From Flavobacterium supellecticarium (lineage in GTDB: Bacteria > Bacteroidota > Bacteroidia > Flavobacteriales > Flavobacteriaceae): DNA of 64,000 bases. Below the pieces are notes generated by a model. The model ran no database searches. It was not told where the DNA came from and saw nothing but the letters and a program-made list of their open reading frames with translations. The stretch spans positions 868,001-932,000 of the forward strand of contig NZ_SSNZ01000002.1 in assembly GCF_004801375.1 (NCBI RefSeq). Direction: 5' to 3'. Made by a program: the position numbers and the translations under genes. Shown here in pieces: positions 26,301 through 34,391 of this stretch (position 1 is its first letter; each line of letters opens with the position of its first letter).

Positions 26301-26957
26301 ATGAAAAAAATGAAAAAAATATTATATAGTTCAATAGCAAGTATGGCCACTTTGTATGGGTGTGCCCAAAGCCCGGTGATTGATAGATTTGGGGGCTCGA
26401 CTATTGGTAAAGTTGAAAACGCGTATTATAAGGATGTTAATGGTTTATTGAATCAATACGTTGGAACTTGGATTTATTCTAACGGTAATACGACGCTCAA
26501 AATTATTTTCATTAAAAAGCCGATGACCTATGTGTCAAGTTTTAAAAACTATTACGAGGACTATTTAGTTGGAGAATTTCAATACATAGAAAACGGAGTC
26601 GAAAAGGTTAATACATTGCCAAATTTAAGTGCTTCTTATTCAGATATTATGGACTATAACTTGTTTTCTGTGGCTATGATGAAAAAGGATTCATACCCTT
26701 TATGTCCAGAATGTGGAGAGGACGAAAGACGATTACTTATGTTTTTCAATGAGCCCTCCCGAAGAAATATTTGGAATGGAATAAGTAATAATTTTGTGAT
26801 CCGAAAATTTATTCAAAATGGGCAAGAAAAACTGAAAGTACAATTTGTTTATACTGGAAACGGTCTTGAAACCTTAAATAGCCCAGACGGCCAATTTACT
26901 AATATAAATAGTTTTAATGTTCCATACGGTGAATACATTTTGACTAAGCAGCCCTAA
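26301..26957 (+). CDS. DUF6705 family lipoprotein
   Basis: The product has a lipoprotein signal (MKKMKKILYSSIASMATLYGC, with the lipobox cysteine in LYGC). It then has the features of DUF6705 proteins, which are common in Flavobacterium and Chryseobacterium: DVNGLLNQYVGTWIYSNGNTTL near the start, and SYSDIMDYNLF and PLCPECGEDERR in the middle. The function of the family is unknown; the proteins often come in small clusters and look like cell-surface beta-structures. The frame is open from 26268, but that part overlaps the end of the upstream gene, and the signal peptide starts at ATG 26301 or 26310. The two lipoprotein genes form one cassette. A binding or protective partner role for the JAMM-like protein is only a guess. 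Confidence 0.75.
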   Translation: MKKMKKILYSSIASMATLYGCAQSPVIDRFGGSTIGKVENAYYKDVNGLLNQYVGTWIYSNGNTTLKIIFIKKPMTYVSSFKNYYEDYLVGEFQYIENGVEKVNTLPNLSASYSDIMDYNLFSVAMMKKDSYPLCPECGEDERRLLMFFNEPSRRNIWNGISNNFVIRKFIQNGQEKLKVQFVYTGNGLETLNSPDGQFTNINSFNVPYGEYILTKQP

Positions 26958-26982
26958 ATATTACATATTTTTAGGATACAAA

Positions 26983-27012
26983 AAAAGCCAAGTAATAATT
27001 TACTTGGCTTTT
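26983..27012. terminator. Bidirectional terminator between convergent genes
   Basis: A perfect 13-base stem (AAAAGCCAAGTAA / TTACTTGGCTTTT) with loop TAAT lies between the plus-strand lipoprotein gene and the minus-strand TonB-like receptor gene, with T-runs in both directions. Confidence 0.88.
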
Positions 27013-27034
27013 GTTATTGTTGATTTTCATGATG

Positions 27035-29512
27035 TTATCCACCCATATATTCGTCGCCACCACCATTATCATCGCGTTTTTGTTGCTTATCTCTGTCGGA
27101 TTTGCTTTTGTTAAAACGGTAGGTAAAGGTTAGATTGATCTGACGTTCTCTCCATTGCATTTCACTGTGGGAATTTAATAGGAGTGGAATGCTGGTATCG
27201 GTAATTCTTTTTCTGGAGTTAAACACGTCGTTTACATTTAAGGCAATCGTTGCTTTATCTTTTAGAATATCCTTGCTTAACGCCAGGTTTGCCGATAAGA
27301 TTCCTTCGCTTCTTCCCTGAGACGTGTTTTGTGGTGCATTATAGGTCGCATTGGTCTGCCAGTCGATACCATATGGTAAGCTTACTTTCGAACTTACACG
27401 GGTAAACCAGCTGTAGGCTGTATTGCTTAAATCGGTAAAGATTTCGGTATTGTTTTGATCAATATAAGTATAACTTCCTTCCAACTCGTTACGGAAGAAA
27501 TTGAAGTTTCCGTTTAATTTCCACCATTTGTATGGCGTATAATTTAAGGTAAACTCAAAACCAAAACGGTATTCGGTGGCTAAGTTTACCGGCGTATTGG
27601 CGTATACCGGGTTACCGTCGATTACATTTCCGGTTGCTTTTTTAATAAACTGGAAACTATCATCGGTTTTATTAAAATAAGCCGACGTATTCAACGTCAA
27701 TTTATCCCAACGTTTTAAATAACCCAGGTCAAAGGAGTTGGTATATGACGGATTCAAATCCGGGTTTCCTTCGAATACGTTGATGTTACTCGATAGTCCG
27801 TTAAACGGATTTAGGAAACGCCCTCTCGGACGGTTGATACGTTTGCTATAACTCAAACTAATACTGTTATCCTGTGCAAATTCATAGCTTAAGAATACAC
27901 TTGGGAAGAAATTGTGGTATTTTTTGGTGTTGAATTGTTCCGTACGTAAAAAGTCAATCCCGATGTTGGAATCTTCAAAACGCATTCCCACCATATAGCT
28001 GAATTTGCTGATTTTGGAACCAAACTGTGCATAAAGCGCGTTGATTTGCTCTTTATATTCAAAAATATTGGTAAAGTTCGGATCGTTCATCCAGGCATTA
28101 TTACTAAAATGATCCACGCGGTAATCGGTTGTCAAATCGGTAAAATCACCGCGGTAACCCGCTTCAAACTGACTTTTCTTTCCAATTGGTAAAACGTAAT
28201 CGGTTTGTAACAGGCTTCGCGTTTGTTTTTGGTTGTTTAAAGTTCTATCAATGGTAGCCACACCGGTATCAAAACGGGTATCGCTAATCGTTGCATCGTC
28301 ATTATCACGATTGGTAGAAGCCGAAAAATCAACGGTTAATTTATGACCATCTTTTTTAAACTTCTGTGTGAAATTTGTCGAGTATTCTAAATTTTGTGAA
28401 TCGTTTGACTGATCGTTAAAACGGTTACGGGTGTATAAAAAATCGTGATTGGCATCATAATTATTAAAGAATACATTATCCGGATTGGCACCATTGTTTT
28501 TACGGATTCCAATCGAGTTCGTCCAGGTTAAGGATTTGGTTAAATACCATTCCAATCCGAAACCGGCATTATACCCTTTACGCTCTCTTTTGTTTTTACG
28601 TCTTTCTTCGATATAGCTCGAAACCGCTCCGGTATTTTGGTCTAAGTTTTCCGAATCGGTAAACGAATTCCCCGGACTGTTACTATAGTTGTAGCCGAAG
28701 TTGGTAAAGAGGTTAAACGCTTTGCTTCTGAAGTTGATATTGGTATTACCACCAAAATTATCGGGATTTCCGGCAACAGCCATAACACTTCCGTTAATTC
28801 CCTGTGCTTTTCCTTTTTTAAGAATGATGTTTACGATACCGGCACCACCTTCGGCATCATAACGTGCCGACGGATTGGTGATTACTTCCACTTTATCAAC
28901 CGAATCGGCCGGAAGGGTACGCAAAGCATCCGCAACATTGATTCCGGCAAGTCCCGAAGGTTTTCCGTCGATCAGAATACGAACGTTGTCGTTACCTCTT
29001 AGGCTTACATTACCGTCAGAATCCACCGTAACCGAAGGAACATTGTCCAATACATCGCTCACGCTACCGCCTTTAACGGTCATGTCTTTTCCTACGTTGT
29101 ATACTTTTTTGTCCAGTTTGATCTCTACCGTACTTTTCTCGGCTACCACGGTAACTTCCTGAAGCTGTTTAGCGTCAAGAGCAAGGGTGATCATTCCCAG
29201 GCTGGTATCTTTTGTAAGTTCTTTTTGCGGGATTTCAACGGTTTTAAAAGATAGAAACTCCACCTTGATATAATAATTCCCGGTAGGCACTTCAAAACTG
29301 AATTCCCCTTTGTCGTTGGTCATCGCACCGGAAACAACGGATTTATTTTTAAGATTTTGGGCATAGATATTCGCATATTCCAGGGGTTGTTTGGATTCGC
29401 TGTCCACAACACGTCCGGTAACAGTAACTTTAGCCGCGTCTGGTTTTTGAGCGAATGAGACAACAGAAGACAATAGTAAGAACATTACTACTGCGAAATG
29501 AAATCGTTTCAT
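27035..29512 (-). CDS. TonB-dependent-receptor-like outer-membrane barrel protein
   Basis: The 825-residue protein has a signal peptide (MKRFHFAVVMFLLLSSVVSFAQ), a carboxypeptidase-regulatory-like domain at about 28-115 (TVTGRVVDSESKQPLEYANI), a plug domain at about 130-235 (SVSDVLDNVPSVTVDSDGNV, VRILIDGKPSG), and a beta-barrel with many alternating aromatic strands to the end. This is the outer membrane beta-barrel 3 / OmpA-like receptor type common in Bacteroidota. The barrel ends QINLTFTYRF, followed by a short, very charged tail (KSDRDKQQKRDDNGGG). The substrate is unknown, and no SusD-like lipoprotein gene accompanies it. A -7 box lies upstream at 29545-29552. Confidence 0.9.
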   Translation of the reverse strand: MKRFHFAVVMFLLLSSVVSFAQKPDAAKVTVTGRVVDSESKQPLEYANIYAQNLKNKSVVSGAMTNDKGEFSFEVPTGNYYIKVEFLSFKTVEIPQKELTKDTSLGMITLALDAKQLQEVTVVAEKSTVEIKLDKKVYNVGKDMTVKGGSVSDVLDNVPSVTVDSDGNVSLRGNDNVRILIDGKPSGLAGINVADALRTLPADSVDKVEVITNPSARYDAEGGAGIVNIILKKGKAQGINGSVMAVAGNPDNFGGNTNINFRSKAFNLFTNFGYNYSNSPGNSFTDSENLDQNTGAVSSYIEERRKNKRERKGYNAGFGLEWYLTKSLTWTNSIGIRKNNGANPDNVFFNNYDANHDFLYTRNRFNDQSNDSQNLEYSTNFTQKFKKDGHKLTVDFSASTNRDNDDATISDTRFDTGVATIDRTLNNQKQTRSLLQTDYVLPIGKKSQFEAGYRGDFTDLTTDYRVDHFSNNAWMNDPNFTNIFEYKEQINALYAQFGSKISKFSYMVGMRFEDSNIGIDFLRTEQFNTKKYHNFFPSVFLSYEFAQDNSISLSYSKRINRPRGRFLNPFNGLSSNINVFEGNPDLNPSYTNSFDLGYLKRWDKLTLNTSAYFNKTDDSFQFIKKATGNVIDGNPVYANTPVNLATEYRFGFEFTLNYTPYKWWKLNGNFNFFRNELEGSYTYIDQNNTEIFTDLSNTAYSWFTRVSSKVSLPYGIDWQTNATYNAPQNTSQGRSEGILSANLALSKDILKDKATIALNVNDVFNSRKRITDTSIPLLLNSHSEMQWRERQINLTFTYRFNKSKSDRDKQQKRDDNGGGDEYMGG

Positions 29513-29544
29513 GTGTAATTAGTTTGATTTGCAAGGTTTGACTG

Positions 29545-29552
29545 CAAAAGTA
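29545..29552 (-). promoter_or_regulatory. -7 promoter element of the TonB-like receptor gene
   Basis: The complement reads TACTTTTG, an exact TAnnTTTG match, about 33 bases before the start codon. A TTTG-like box 24 bases further upstream is slightly too far for the consensus spacing. Confidence 0.4.
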
Positions 29553-29608
29553 ACCTTGGGTTTAAGTGCGGAATCACAAATGTTTGTTAAAACAAACGTA
29601 TACTGATT

Positions 29609-29950
29609 CTAAATAATTTCCAGAATCTTTTCGGTTGGACGACCAATTACGGCCTTGTCACCATTGATAACAATAGGACGTTCAATTAGTTTGGGGTTTT
29701 CGGACAAAATGGTGATGATCGCATCGTCGGAAAGCGTCTGACCTTTGTAATTTTCGATCCAAAGACTTTCTTTCTGACGTACCAGTTCGATTGGTTTAAT
29801 TCCCAGTTTTTGGATGATTGATTGTAGTTCTTCGCGACTCAAAGGCTGATCCAGATATTTTACGGTTTCAAACGAAATTCCTTTTTCTTCCAACAGGCAA
29901 AGTCCTTCTCTGGATTTGCTGCATCTCGGGTTGTGGTAAATTGTAATCAT
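29609..29950 (-). CDS. arsC: Arsenate reductase (ArsC/Spx-like thioredoxin fold)
   Basis: The 113-residue product is a glutaredoxin-coupled arsenate reductase-type protein. The catalytic cysteine is C10 in YHNPRCSKSREGL, the signature of the family. It continues with KYLDQPLSREELQSII, then ESLWIENYKG, and ends with LIERPIVINGDKAVIGRP, where the conserved arginines position arsenate. No arsenite exporter or ArsR gene is nearby, so a housekeeping role such as YfgD-type thiol chemistry is also possible. It diverges from the CPBP protease gene at 30066. Confidence 0.88.
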   Translation of the reverse strand: MITIYHNPRCSKSREGLCLLEEKGISFETVKYLDQPLSREELQSIIQKLGIKPIELVRQKESLWIENYKGQTLSDDAIITILSENPKLIERPIVINGDKAVIGRPTEKILEII

Positions 29951-30065
29951 AGCGCAATATTTTTTACAAAGGAACTACTATTCTGTGAAAATTGGAGTAA
30001 CTTAGTGAAAACAAATTTTCCTCCTGAGGTTTCTATAAGGAGCGTACTAAAATCCAGTAACAGAT

Positions 30066-30971
30066 ATGTTTATCGAACAAGTCAAAAACAAAAGTTTTCG
30101 TTTCTTTTTGTATTTACCGATCCCGGTGTTCTTTTTAGTCCTGATGATCGCCAATTATATGGCTTCTTCCGAGATGAATACCGAACAAATGATACATCAA
30201 ACCATTGCCGAGTTAGGAGAAAATATGACTTTTTTCTGGAGTATCGTGCCCTTGTCGATTGCTTGTCTTTTGTTATGGTTATGGGTAAAAGTGATACATC
30301 GTCAAAGTATTACCAGTCTTACGACTTCGCGACCAAAAGTAGATTGGAGTCGGATTTTGTTTTCGTTCGGATTATGGGCAACCATATCGATCGTACTGAC
30401 CTTGGTGGTTTATTTTTCGCATCCCGAAAACTTTACGCTGAATTTTAAACCGGGACCGTTTTTTATATTTCTGGCATTGGCCGTAGTATTGATACCACTA
30501 CAAACCAGTTTTGAAGAATATTTGTTCCGAGGTTATTTGATGCAAGGCATCGGGGTGGTGACACGGAGTCGGTTGGTTCCATTATTAATCACTTCTATAA
30601 TGTTCGGACTGATGCACATTGCCAACCCGGAAGTCGGGAAAATGGGAAATATTATATTGATTTATTATATCGGAACCGGATTCTTTCTGGGAATTATGAC
30701 ACTAATGGACGAAGGACTGGAACTGGCACTGGGTTTCCATGCCGCCAATAATCTTGTCGGAGCGCTTTTGGTTACTTCCGACTGGACGGCTTTTCAGACG
30801 CATTCCATTTTAAAAGATGTATCGGAACCATCGGCCGGTTTTGACGTGATTCTTCCGGTATTTGTTATTTTCCCGGTATTGCTCTATATCTATTCGCGAA
30901 AATACCAATGGAAAAACTGGAAAGAAAAACTAACCGGTACAATCGTATTTGAAAATAAAGAAGGAGTATGA
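30066..30971 (+). CDS. CPBP family intramembrane glutamic protease
   Basis: The 301-residue membrane protein belongs to the CPBP (CAAX protease / Abi) family. The motif 1 is FEEYLFRGYLMQ (Glu-Glu and Arg), motif 2 is IMFGLMHIAN, and motif 3 is GFHAANNLVG, which together form the active site. About eight membrane helices are visible. In bacteria these proteins process or degrade membrane substrates, and some take part in bacteriocin immunity. The ATGA overlap of its stop with the menE start means they are coupled. The link between a CPBP protease and menE is a common flavobacterial arrangement, but I do not know its meaning. Confidence 0.9.
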   Translation: MFIEQVKNKSFRFFLYLPIPVFFLVLMIANYMASSEMNTEQMIHQTIAELGENMTFFWSIVPLSIACLLLWLWVKVIHRQSITSLTTSRPKVDWSRILFSFGLWATISIVLTLVVYFSHPENFTLNFKPGPFFIFLALAVVLIPLQTSFEEYLFRGYLMQGIGVVTRSRLVPLLITSIMFGLMHIANPEVGKMGNIILIYYIGTGFFLGIMTLMDEGLELALGFHAANNLVGALLVTSDWTAFQTHSILKDVSEPSAGFDVILPVFVIFPVLLYIYSRKYQWKNWKEKLTGTIVFENKEGV

Positions 30972-32011
30972 TGAATAAGCTAACCTACAAAAATGTGCAC
31001 AATCGTTTTAAACTAAACGGTTTGCATTTTAACGGAAAAGAATTATACGACAAAGCCTATATTTTTGTAAAAGAAGGCGATCCGCACGAAAAAGCGTTGG
31101 GTAACTTTATCCTGGAATGGTTTGACGGAAAAGATTATATCGAAATGACCACCTCCGGAACAACGGGAGCGCCTAAAAAAATAAACTTAAAAAAGGCCGC
31201 CATGGTCAATTCGGCATTAGCGACAGGCGATTTTTTCGATTTAAAACCGGGCGATACCGCACTTCATTGTTTGCCGATACAATATATAGCTGGCAAAATG
31301 ATGCTCGTACGTGCTTTTATCCTCGGATTGGAACTGGATTATGTCGTACCGGATTCCCGTCCGCTGGATGTAACCGGGAAAAAGTACGATTTTGCTGCGA
31401 TGGTTCCCCTACAGGTCGAACAATCCTTAGCCGAATTGGATCAGGTGCAAAAACTCATTATCGGCGGTGCCAAAATAAACCCAGCTTTGGCCGAGCAATT
31501 AAAAACACTACCGGTGGCCATTTATGAAACCTATGGGATGACGGAAACGATTACGCATATTGCGGCCAAAAAAATACAGGAAACGGCTTTTACCGTATTT
31601 CCGGGAGTGCATATTCATACCGACGATCGGGGTTGTCTGGTGATCACGGCACCGCGTATTTGCGAGGAACCGTTGGTGACAAATGATATGGTAACCCTAA
31701 TTGGAGACAATCAATTTATATGGTTGGGGCGTTATGATAATGTGATTAACAGTGGCGGTGTAAAATTGTTCCCGGAACAAATCGAGGAGAAGTTGGCTAC
31801 AGCGATACCGCAGCGTTATTTTGTGATTGGAAAAGAAGACGATACACTGGGCGAAAAGTTGGTGTTGGTGGTCGAAGGGGAACCGTATGCCATAGCCCCG
31901 GAAGCTTTTGGTAGACTGGATAAATTTGAAAAACCGAAAGAAATCCTTTTTATACCGTATTTTAAAGAAACCGAAACCGGAAAAATCAAACGGAAAGAAA
32001 CCGTCGCATAA
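30968..32011 (+). CDS. menE: O-succinylbenzoate-CoA ligase-like AMP-binding protein (MenE)
   Basis: The protein is an adenylate-forming acyl-CoA ligase that probably activates o-succinylbenzoate in menaquinone synthesis. The P-loop-like signature is MTTSGTTGAPKKI, and the later motifs are YETYGMTETITHIA, then WLGRYDNVINSGGVKLFPEQIEE with the hinge aspartate, then the catalytic lysine region TGKIKRKE near the end. At 347 residues it is about 100 shorter than E. coli or Bacillus MenE, as in most Bacteroidota, with a compact N-terminal domain. It begins within the stop codon of the CPBP gene (4-base overlap), so it is translationally coupled. Confidence 0.85.
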   Translation: MMNKLTYKNVHNRFKLNGLHFNGKELYDKAYIFVKEGDPHEKALGNFILEWFDGKDYIEMTTSGTTGAPKKINLKKAAMVNSALATGDFFDLKPGDTALHCLPIQYIAGKMMLVRAFILGLELDYVVPDSRPLDVTGKKYDFAAMVPLQVEQSLAELDQVQKLIIGGAKINPALAEQLKTLPVAIYETYGMTETITHIAAKKIQETAFTVFPGVHIHTDDRGCLVITAPRICEEPLVTNDMVTLIGDNQFIWLGRYDNVINSGGVKLFPEQIEEKLATAIPQRYFVIGKEDDTLGEKLVLVVEGEPYAIAPEAFGRLDKFEKPKEILFIPYFKETETGKIKRKETVA

Positions 32012-32017
32012 CGGCAT

Positions 32018-32104
32018 AAAAAAACCACAAAGTCACCTGTTTGATGGTTCACAACACGTTTCTGAATACACGTTGGTTCAAGTGGTCTTTGTGGCGGGTT
32101 TTTT
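32018..32104. terminator. Long hairpin between menE and the DoxX gene
   Basis: The arms CCACAAAG (32025-32032) and CTTTGTGG (32087-32094), flanked by A and T runs, enclose a 54-base loop with further complementary stretches. It lies between two convergent genes and may terminate both. Confidence 0.5.
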
Positions 32105-32111
32105 ATAGGAA

Positions 32112-32549
32112 CTATTGGTTCATTTTAAAATAATAATCGGCCGAATGTTTTCCACTTCCGTAGAACAGGAAAAAGACACAGACCAACAGTGTGATCGAGG
32201 CCATAATCAGGTTTTGTACATTCATTTGTCCTAAAAAGTTAACCAGAACCGCTCCGATAAGAATCGGCAATTGCGCCCAAATGGACCAACGGGTCAGTAA
32301 TCCGAAAATGATCATGATACCACCTACCATATGTGCCGAAGCCACATAATGGACTAATAGCATTTCACTACCGAAATTCCGGTTCATATGACCGAGAATC
32401 TCGTGTAAGTACTGTCTGTTTGTGATAAAAAATACGCCTTTTAAAAACAAAAAGACACCAAGGCCAATACGCACCAGATCTATCGGATAGCTGGTATGAG
32501 CGTTTGCCCATTTGTTTAAACTTTTTACTCTATCCATAACAAATGACAA
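32112..32549 (-). CDS. DoxX family membrane protein
   Basis: This 145-residue, four-helix inner-membrane protein is of the DoxX family. Typical parts are the first helix LVRIGLGVFLFLKGVFFI, HMVGGIMIIFGLLTRW, and LPILIGAVLVNF. The family includes a thiosulfate dehydrogenase subunit and mycobacterial redox partners, but most members, including the flavobacterial ones, have no known activity. It is isolated, transcribed toward menE, with the hairpin at 32018-32104 between them. Confidence 0.85.
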   Translation of the reverse strand: MSFVMDRVKSLNKWANAHTSYPIDLVRIGLGVFLFLKGVFFITNRQYLHEILGHMNRNFGSEMLLVHYVASAHMVGGIMIIFGLLTRWSIWAQLPILIGAVLVNFLGQMNVQNLIMASITLLVCVFFLFYGSGKHSADYYFKMNQ

Positions 32550-32655
32550 TTTGATTTAGTATGAAAGTTACTAAATAAAATCATTATTTGATAATTTATC
32601 AGTTAAAAGTTAGTGTTTTATCTGTTTTAAATGTTAAAATGATAGTTTTTGTAAA

Positions 32656-34287
32656 TTATTTCTGAATGTTGTAATACATTTTTTTAGTATTAAATTCCAG
32701 TTGATCGGCAGTTATTTTTTTGTCGAATTTTTGCCATTCGGTGGTAACGTTCATTCGGGTAGTTTTCCCTTTGTAAGTATATTCTACCGGCATTTGGAAA
32801 TTTTCTACGTTGACTTTCCAACGGTATTCCAAACGGTTGTTTTGGGTTCGAAGTTCCAACACCGGAATATTTTTATAACGTAAGTATTGATTGAATAAGG
32901 GCGTTAAGTCTTTTCCGGTTTCCTTATTAAAGAAAGTGATAACCGTTTCGGTATCGATAATTTGCTTTTTATAGGTCTCGGAATAATCCAGTAAAAGTTT
33001 CCACCATTTGGCGTCATCGTTAAGGATATGACGAATCGTATTGAGCAGCAAAGCACCTTTGTAATACATATCGCCCGAACCTTCTTTGTTTACACCATAA
33101 AAACCAATAATAGGGCGGTCGTTTTTAACGTTGCGGCTTTGCCCGTTTATATAGGCTAAGGCTTTGTCGTAACCCAGATTACATTCTACAAAAACCGCTT
33201 CGGTATAGGTTGTAAACGCCTCGTGAATCCACATATCGGCGATATCTTTAGAGGTGATGCTGTTTCCAAACCATTCGTGTCCGGATTCGTGTATCGTGAT
33301 AAAATCGAATGTCAGTCCGATACCGGTACCACTCAAATCCGATCCCAAATAACCTTTTCGGTATTTGTTTCCGTAGGCCACGGCACTTTGGTGTTCCATT
33401 CCTAAATAAGGTGTTTCGACTAGTTTGTAGCTATCTTCCCAAAACGGATATTTTCCAAATTTCGACTGAAAGCAATCCATCATCGGTTTTACTTCTTCAA
33501 AATGTTTGCGGGCTTTTGCTTCGTTTTCACGTAGTACATAATAATCCAGATCCAGACCTTTGTAGTTGTCATGGATAAGCACATAATCGGCAATGTTAAC
33601 CGTAATATCATAATTGTTAATCGGGTTGATCACTTCCCAATCCCAACGGGTATAGCCATTTTTCAGATCTTCGCTCCCTTTAAAACGACCGTTGGAAACA
33701 TTCATCAAACCATTTGGAACGGCTACTTTTACGGTAGCGCCATTATCGGGTTCGTCGGTTTGCGAATCTTTAACCGGATACCATAAACTCGCTCCCGTTC
33801 CCTGAACGGCTACGGCAATCCAGTCTTTTCCTTTGCTATCTTTGCTAAATACAAAACCGCCATCCCAAGGTGCATTTTTGGCTACGATGGGTTTCCCGGA
33901 ATAATAAAACCGTACGGTTTCGGTAGTTCCTTTAAGAAGGCGCTCCGGAAAGGCTATAAAAACAGCATCGTTATCGCGTTTGTAGTCCAGTTTTTTATTT
34001 TGAAACACGATACTGTCGACTTTCATGTTTTCAAACAGATCTACCTGAATCATATTGGTATGGGTAACCACTTTAAAAGTGATGTCATTATAACCGATGA
34101 TCGAACGCGCTTCCGGGTTGATTGTGATGTTCAGGTCGTAACGTTGTACATCATAACTGGTACGTTCGGCTCGTAGGCCCCCGTGAAGGGAATCCCTGCG
34201 GGTAAAAACGTCTTTTTCGGTGATCAGTTGAGCGGAGGCCTGTTGGAAACTGAACAATACAAGCGAAGCGAGTATAAAGTTTTTCAT
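32656..34287 (-). CDS. Exported M1 family metallopeptidase
   Basis: This is an intact M1 zinc aminopeptidase. The signal peptide (MKNFILASLVLFSFQQASAQ) sends it out of the cytoplasm. The exopeptidase motif reads GMEHQSA (296-302), and the zinc site is H333-ESG-H337, with the third ligand E356 in WIHEAF exactly 18 residues later. At 543 residues it has only the N-terminal saddle and catalytic domains, with no large C-terminal domain. It is a useful contrast to the M1-like protein at 19127-22009, where the same positions are degraded. It lies between the DoxX gene and the carboxylase gene, each with its own terminator. Confidence 0.93.
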   Translation of the reverse strand: MKNFILASLVLFSFQQASAQLITEKDVFTRRDSLHGGLRAERTSYDVQRYDLNITINPEARSIIGYNDITFKVVTHTNMIQVDLFENMKVDSIVFQNKKLDYKRDNDAVFIAFPERLLKGTTETVRFYYSGKPIVAKNAPWDGGFVFSKDSKGKDWIAVAVQGTGASLWYPVKDSQTDEPDNGATVKVAVPNGLMNVSNGRFKGSEDLKNGYTRWDWEVINPINNYDITVNIADYVLIHDNYKGLDLDYYVLRENEAKARKHFEEVKPMMDCFQSKFGKYPFWEDSYKLVETPYLGMEHQSAVAYGNKYRKGYLGSDLSGTGIGLTFDFITIHESGHEWFGNSITSKDIADMWIHEAFTTYTEAVFVECNLGYDKALAYINGQSRNVKNDRPIIGFYGVNKEGSGDMYYKGALLLNTIRHILNDDAKWWKLLLDYSETYKKQIIDTETVITFFNKETGKDLTPLFNQYLRYKNIPVLELRTQNNRLEYRWKVNVENFQMPVEYTYKGKTTRMNVTTEWQKFDKKITADQLEFNTKKMYYNIQK

Positions 34288-34333
34288 AATCGTATTGAAT
34301 TTAATCCGGGTAAGTAAAGTAGTAATATAAATA

Positions 34334-34369
34334 AAAAATCTACTGCTTACGGATAAGTAGTAGATTTTT
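34334..34369 (-). terminator. Terminator of the acyl-CoA carboxylase gene
   Basis: A 16-base stem with one mismatch (AAAAATCTACTGCTTA and its partner) has a T-run on the minus-strand side, 22 bases after the carboxylase stop codon at 34392. Confidence 0.7.
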
Positions 34370-34391
34370 AAAATTGTTACAGTATGTTGTG

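Noticed and set aside
29609-29950. Arsenic-resistance operon around the ArsC-like gene
   Set aside because: No arsenite exporter, ArsR or Acr3 gene is adjacent; the neighbours are a TonB-like receptor and a CPBP protease.
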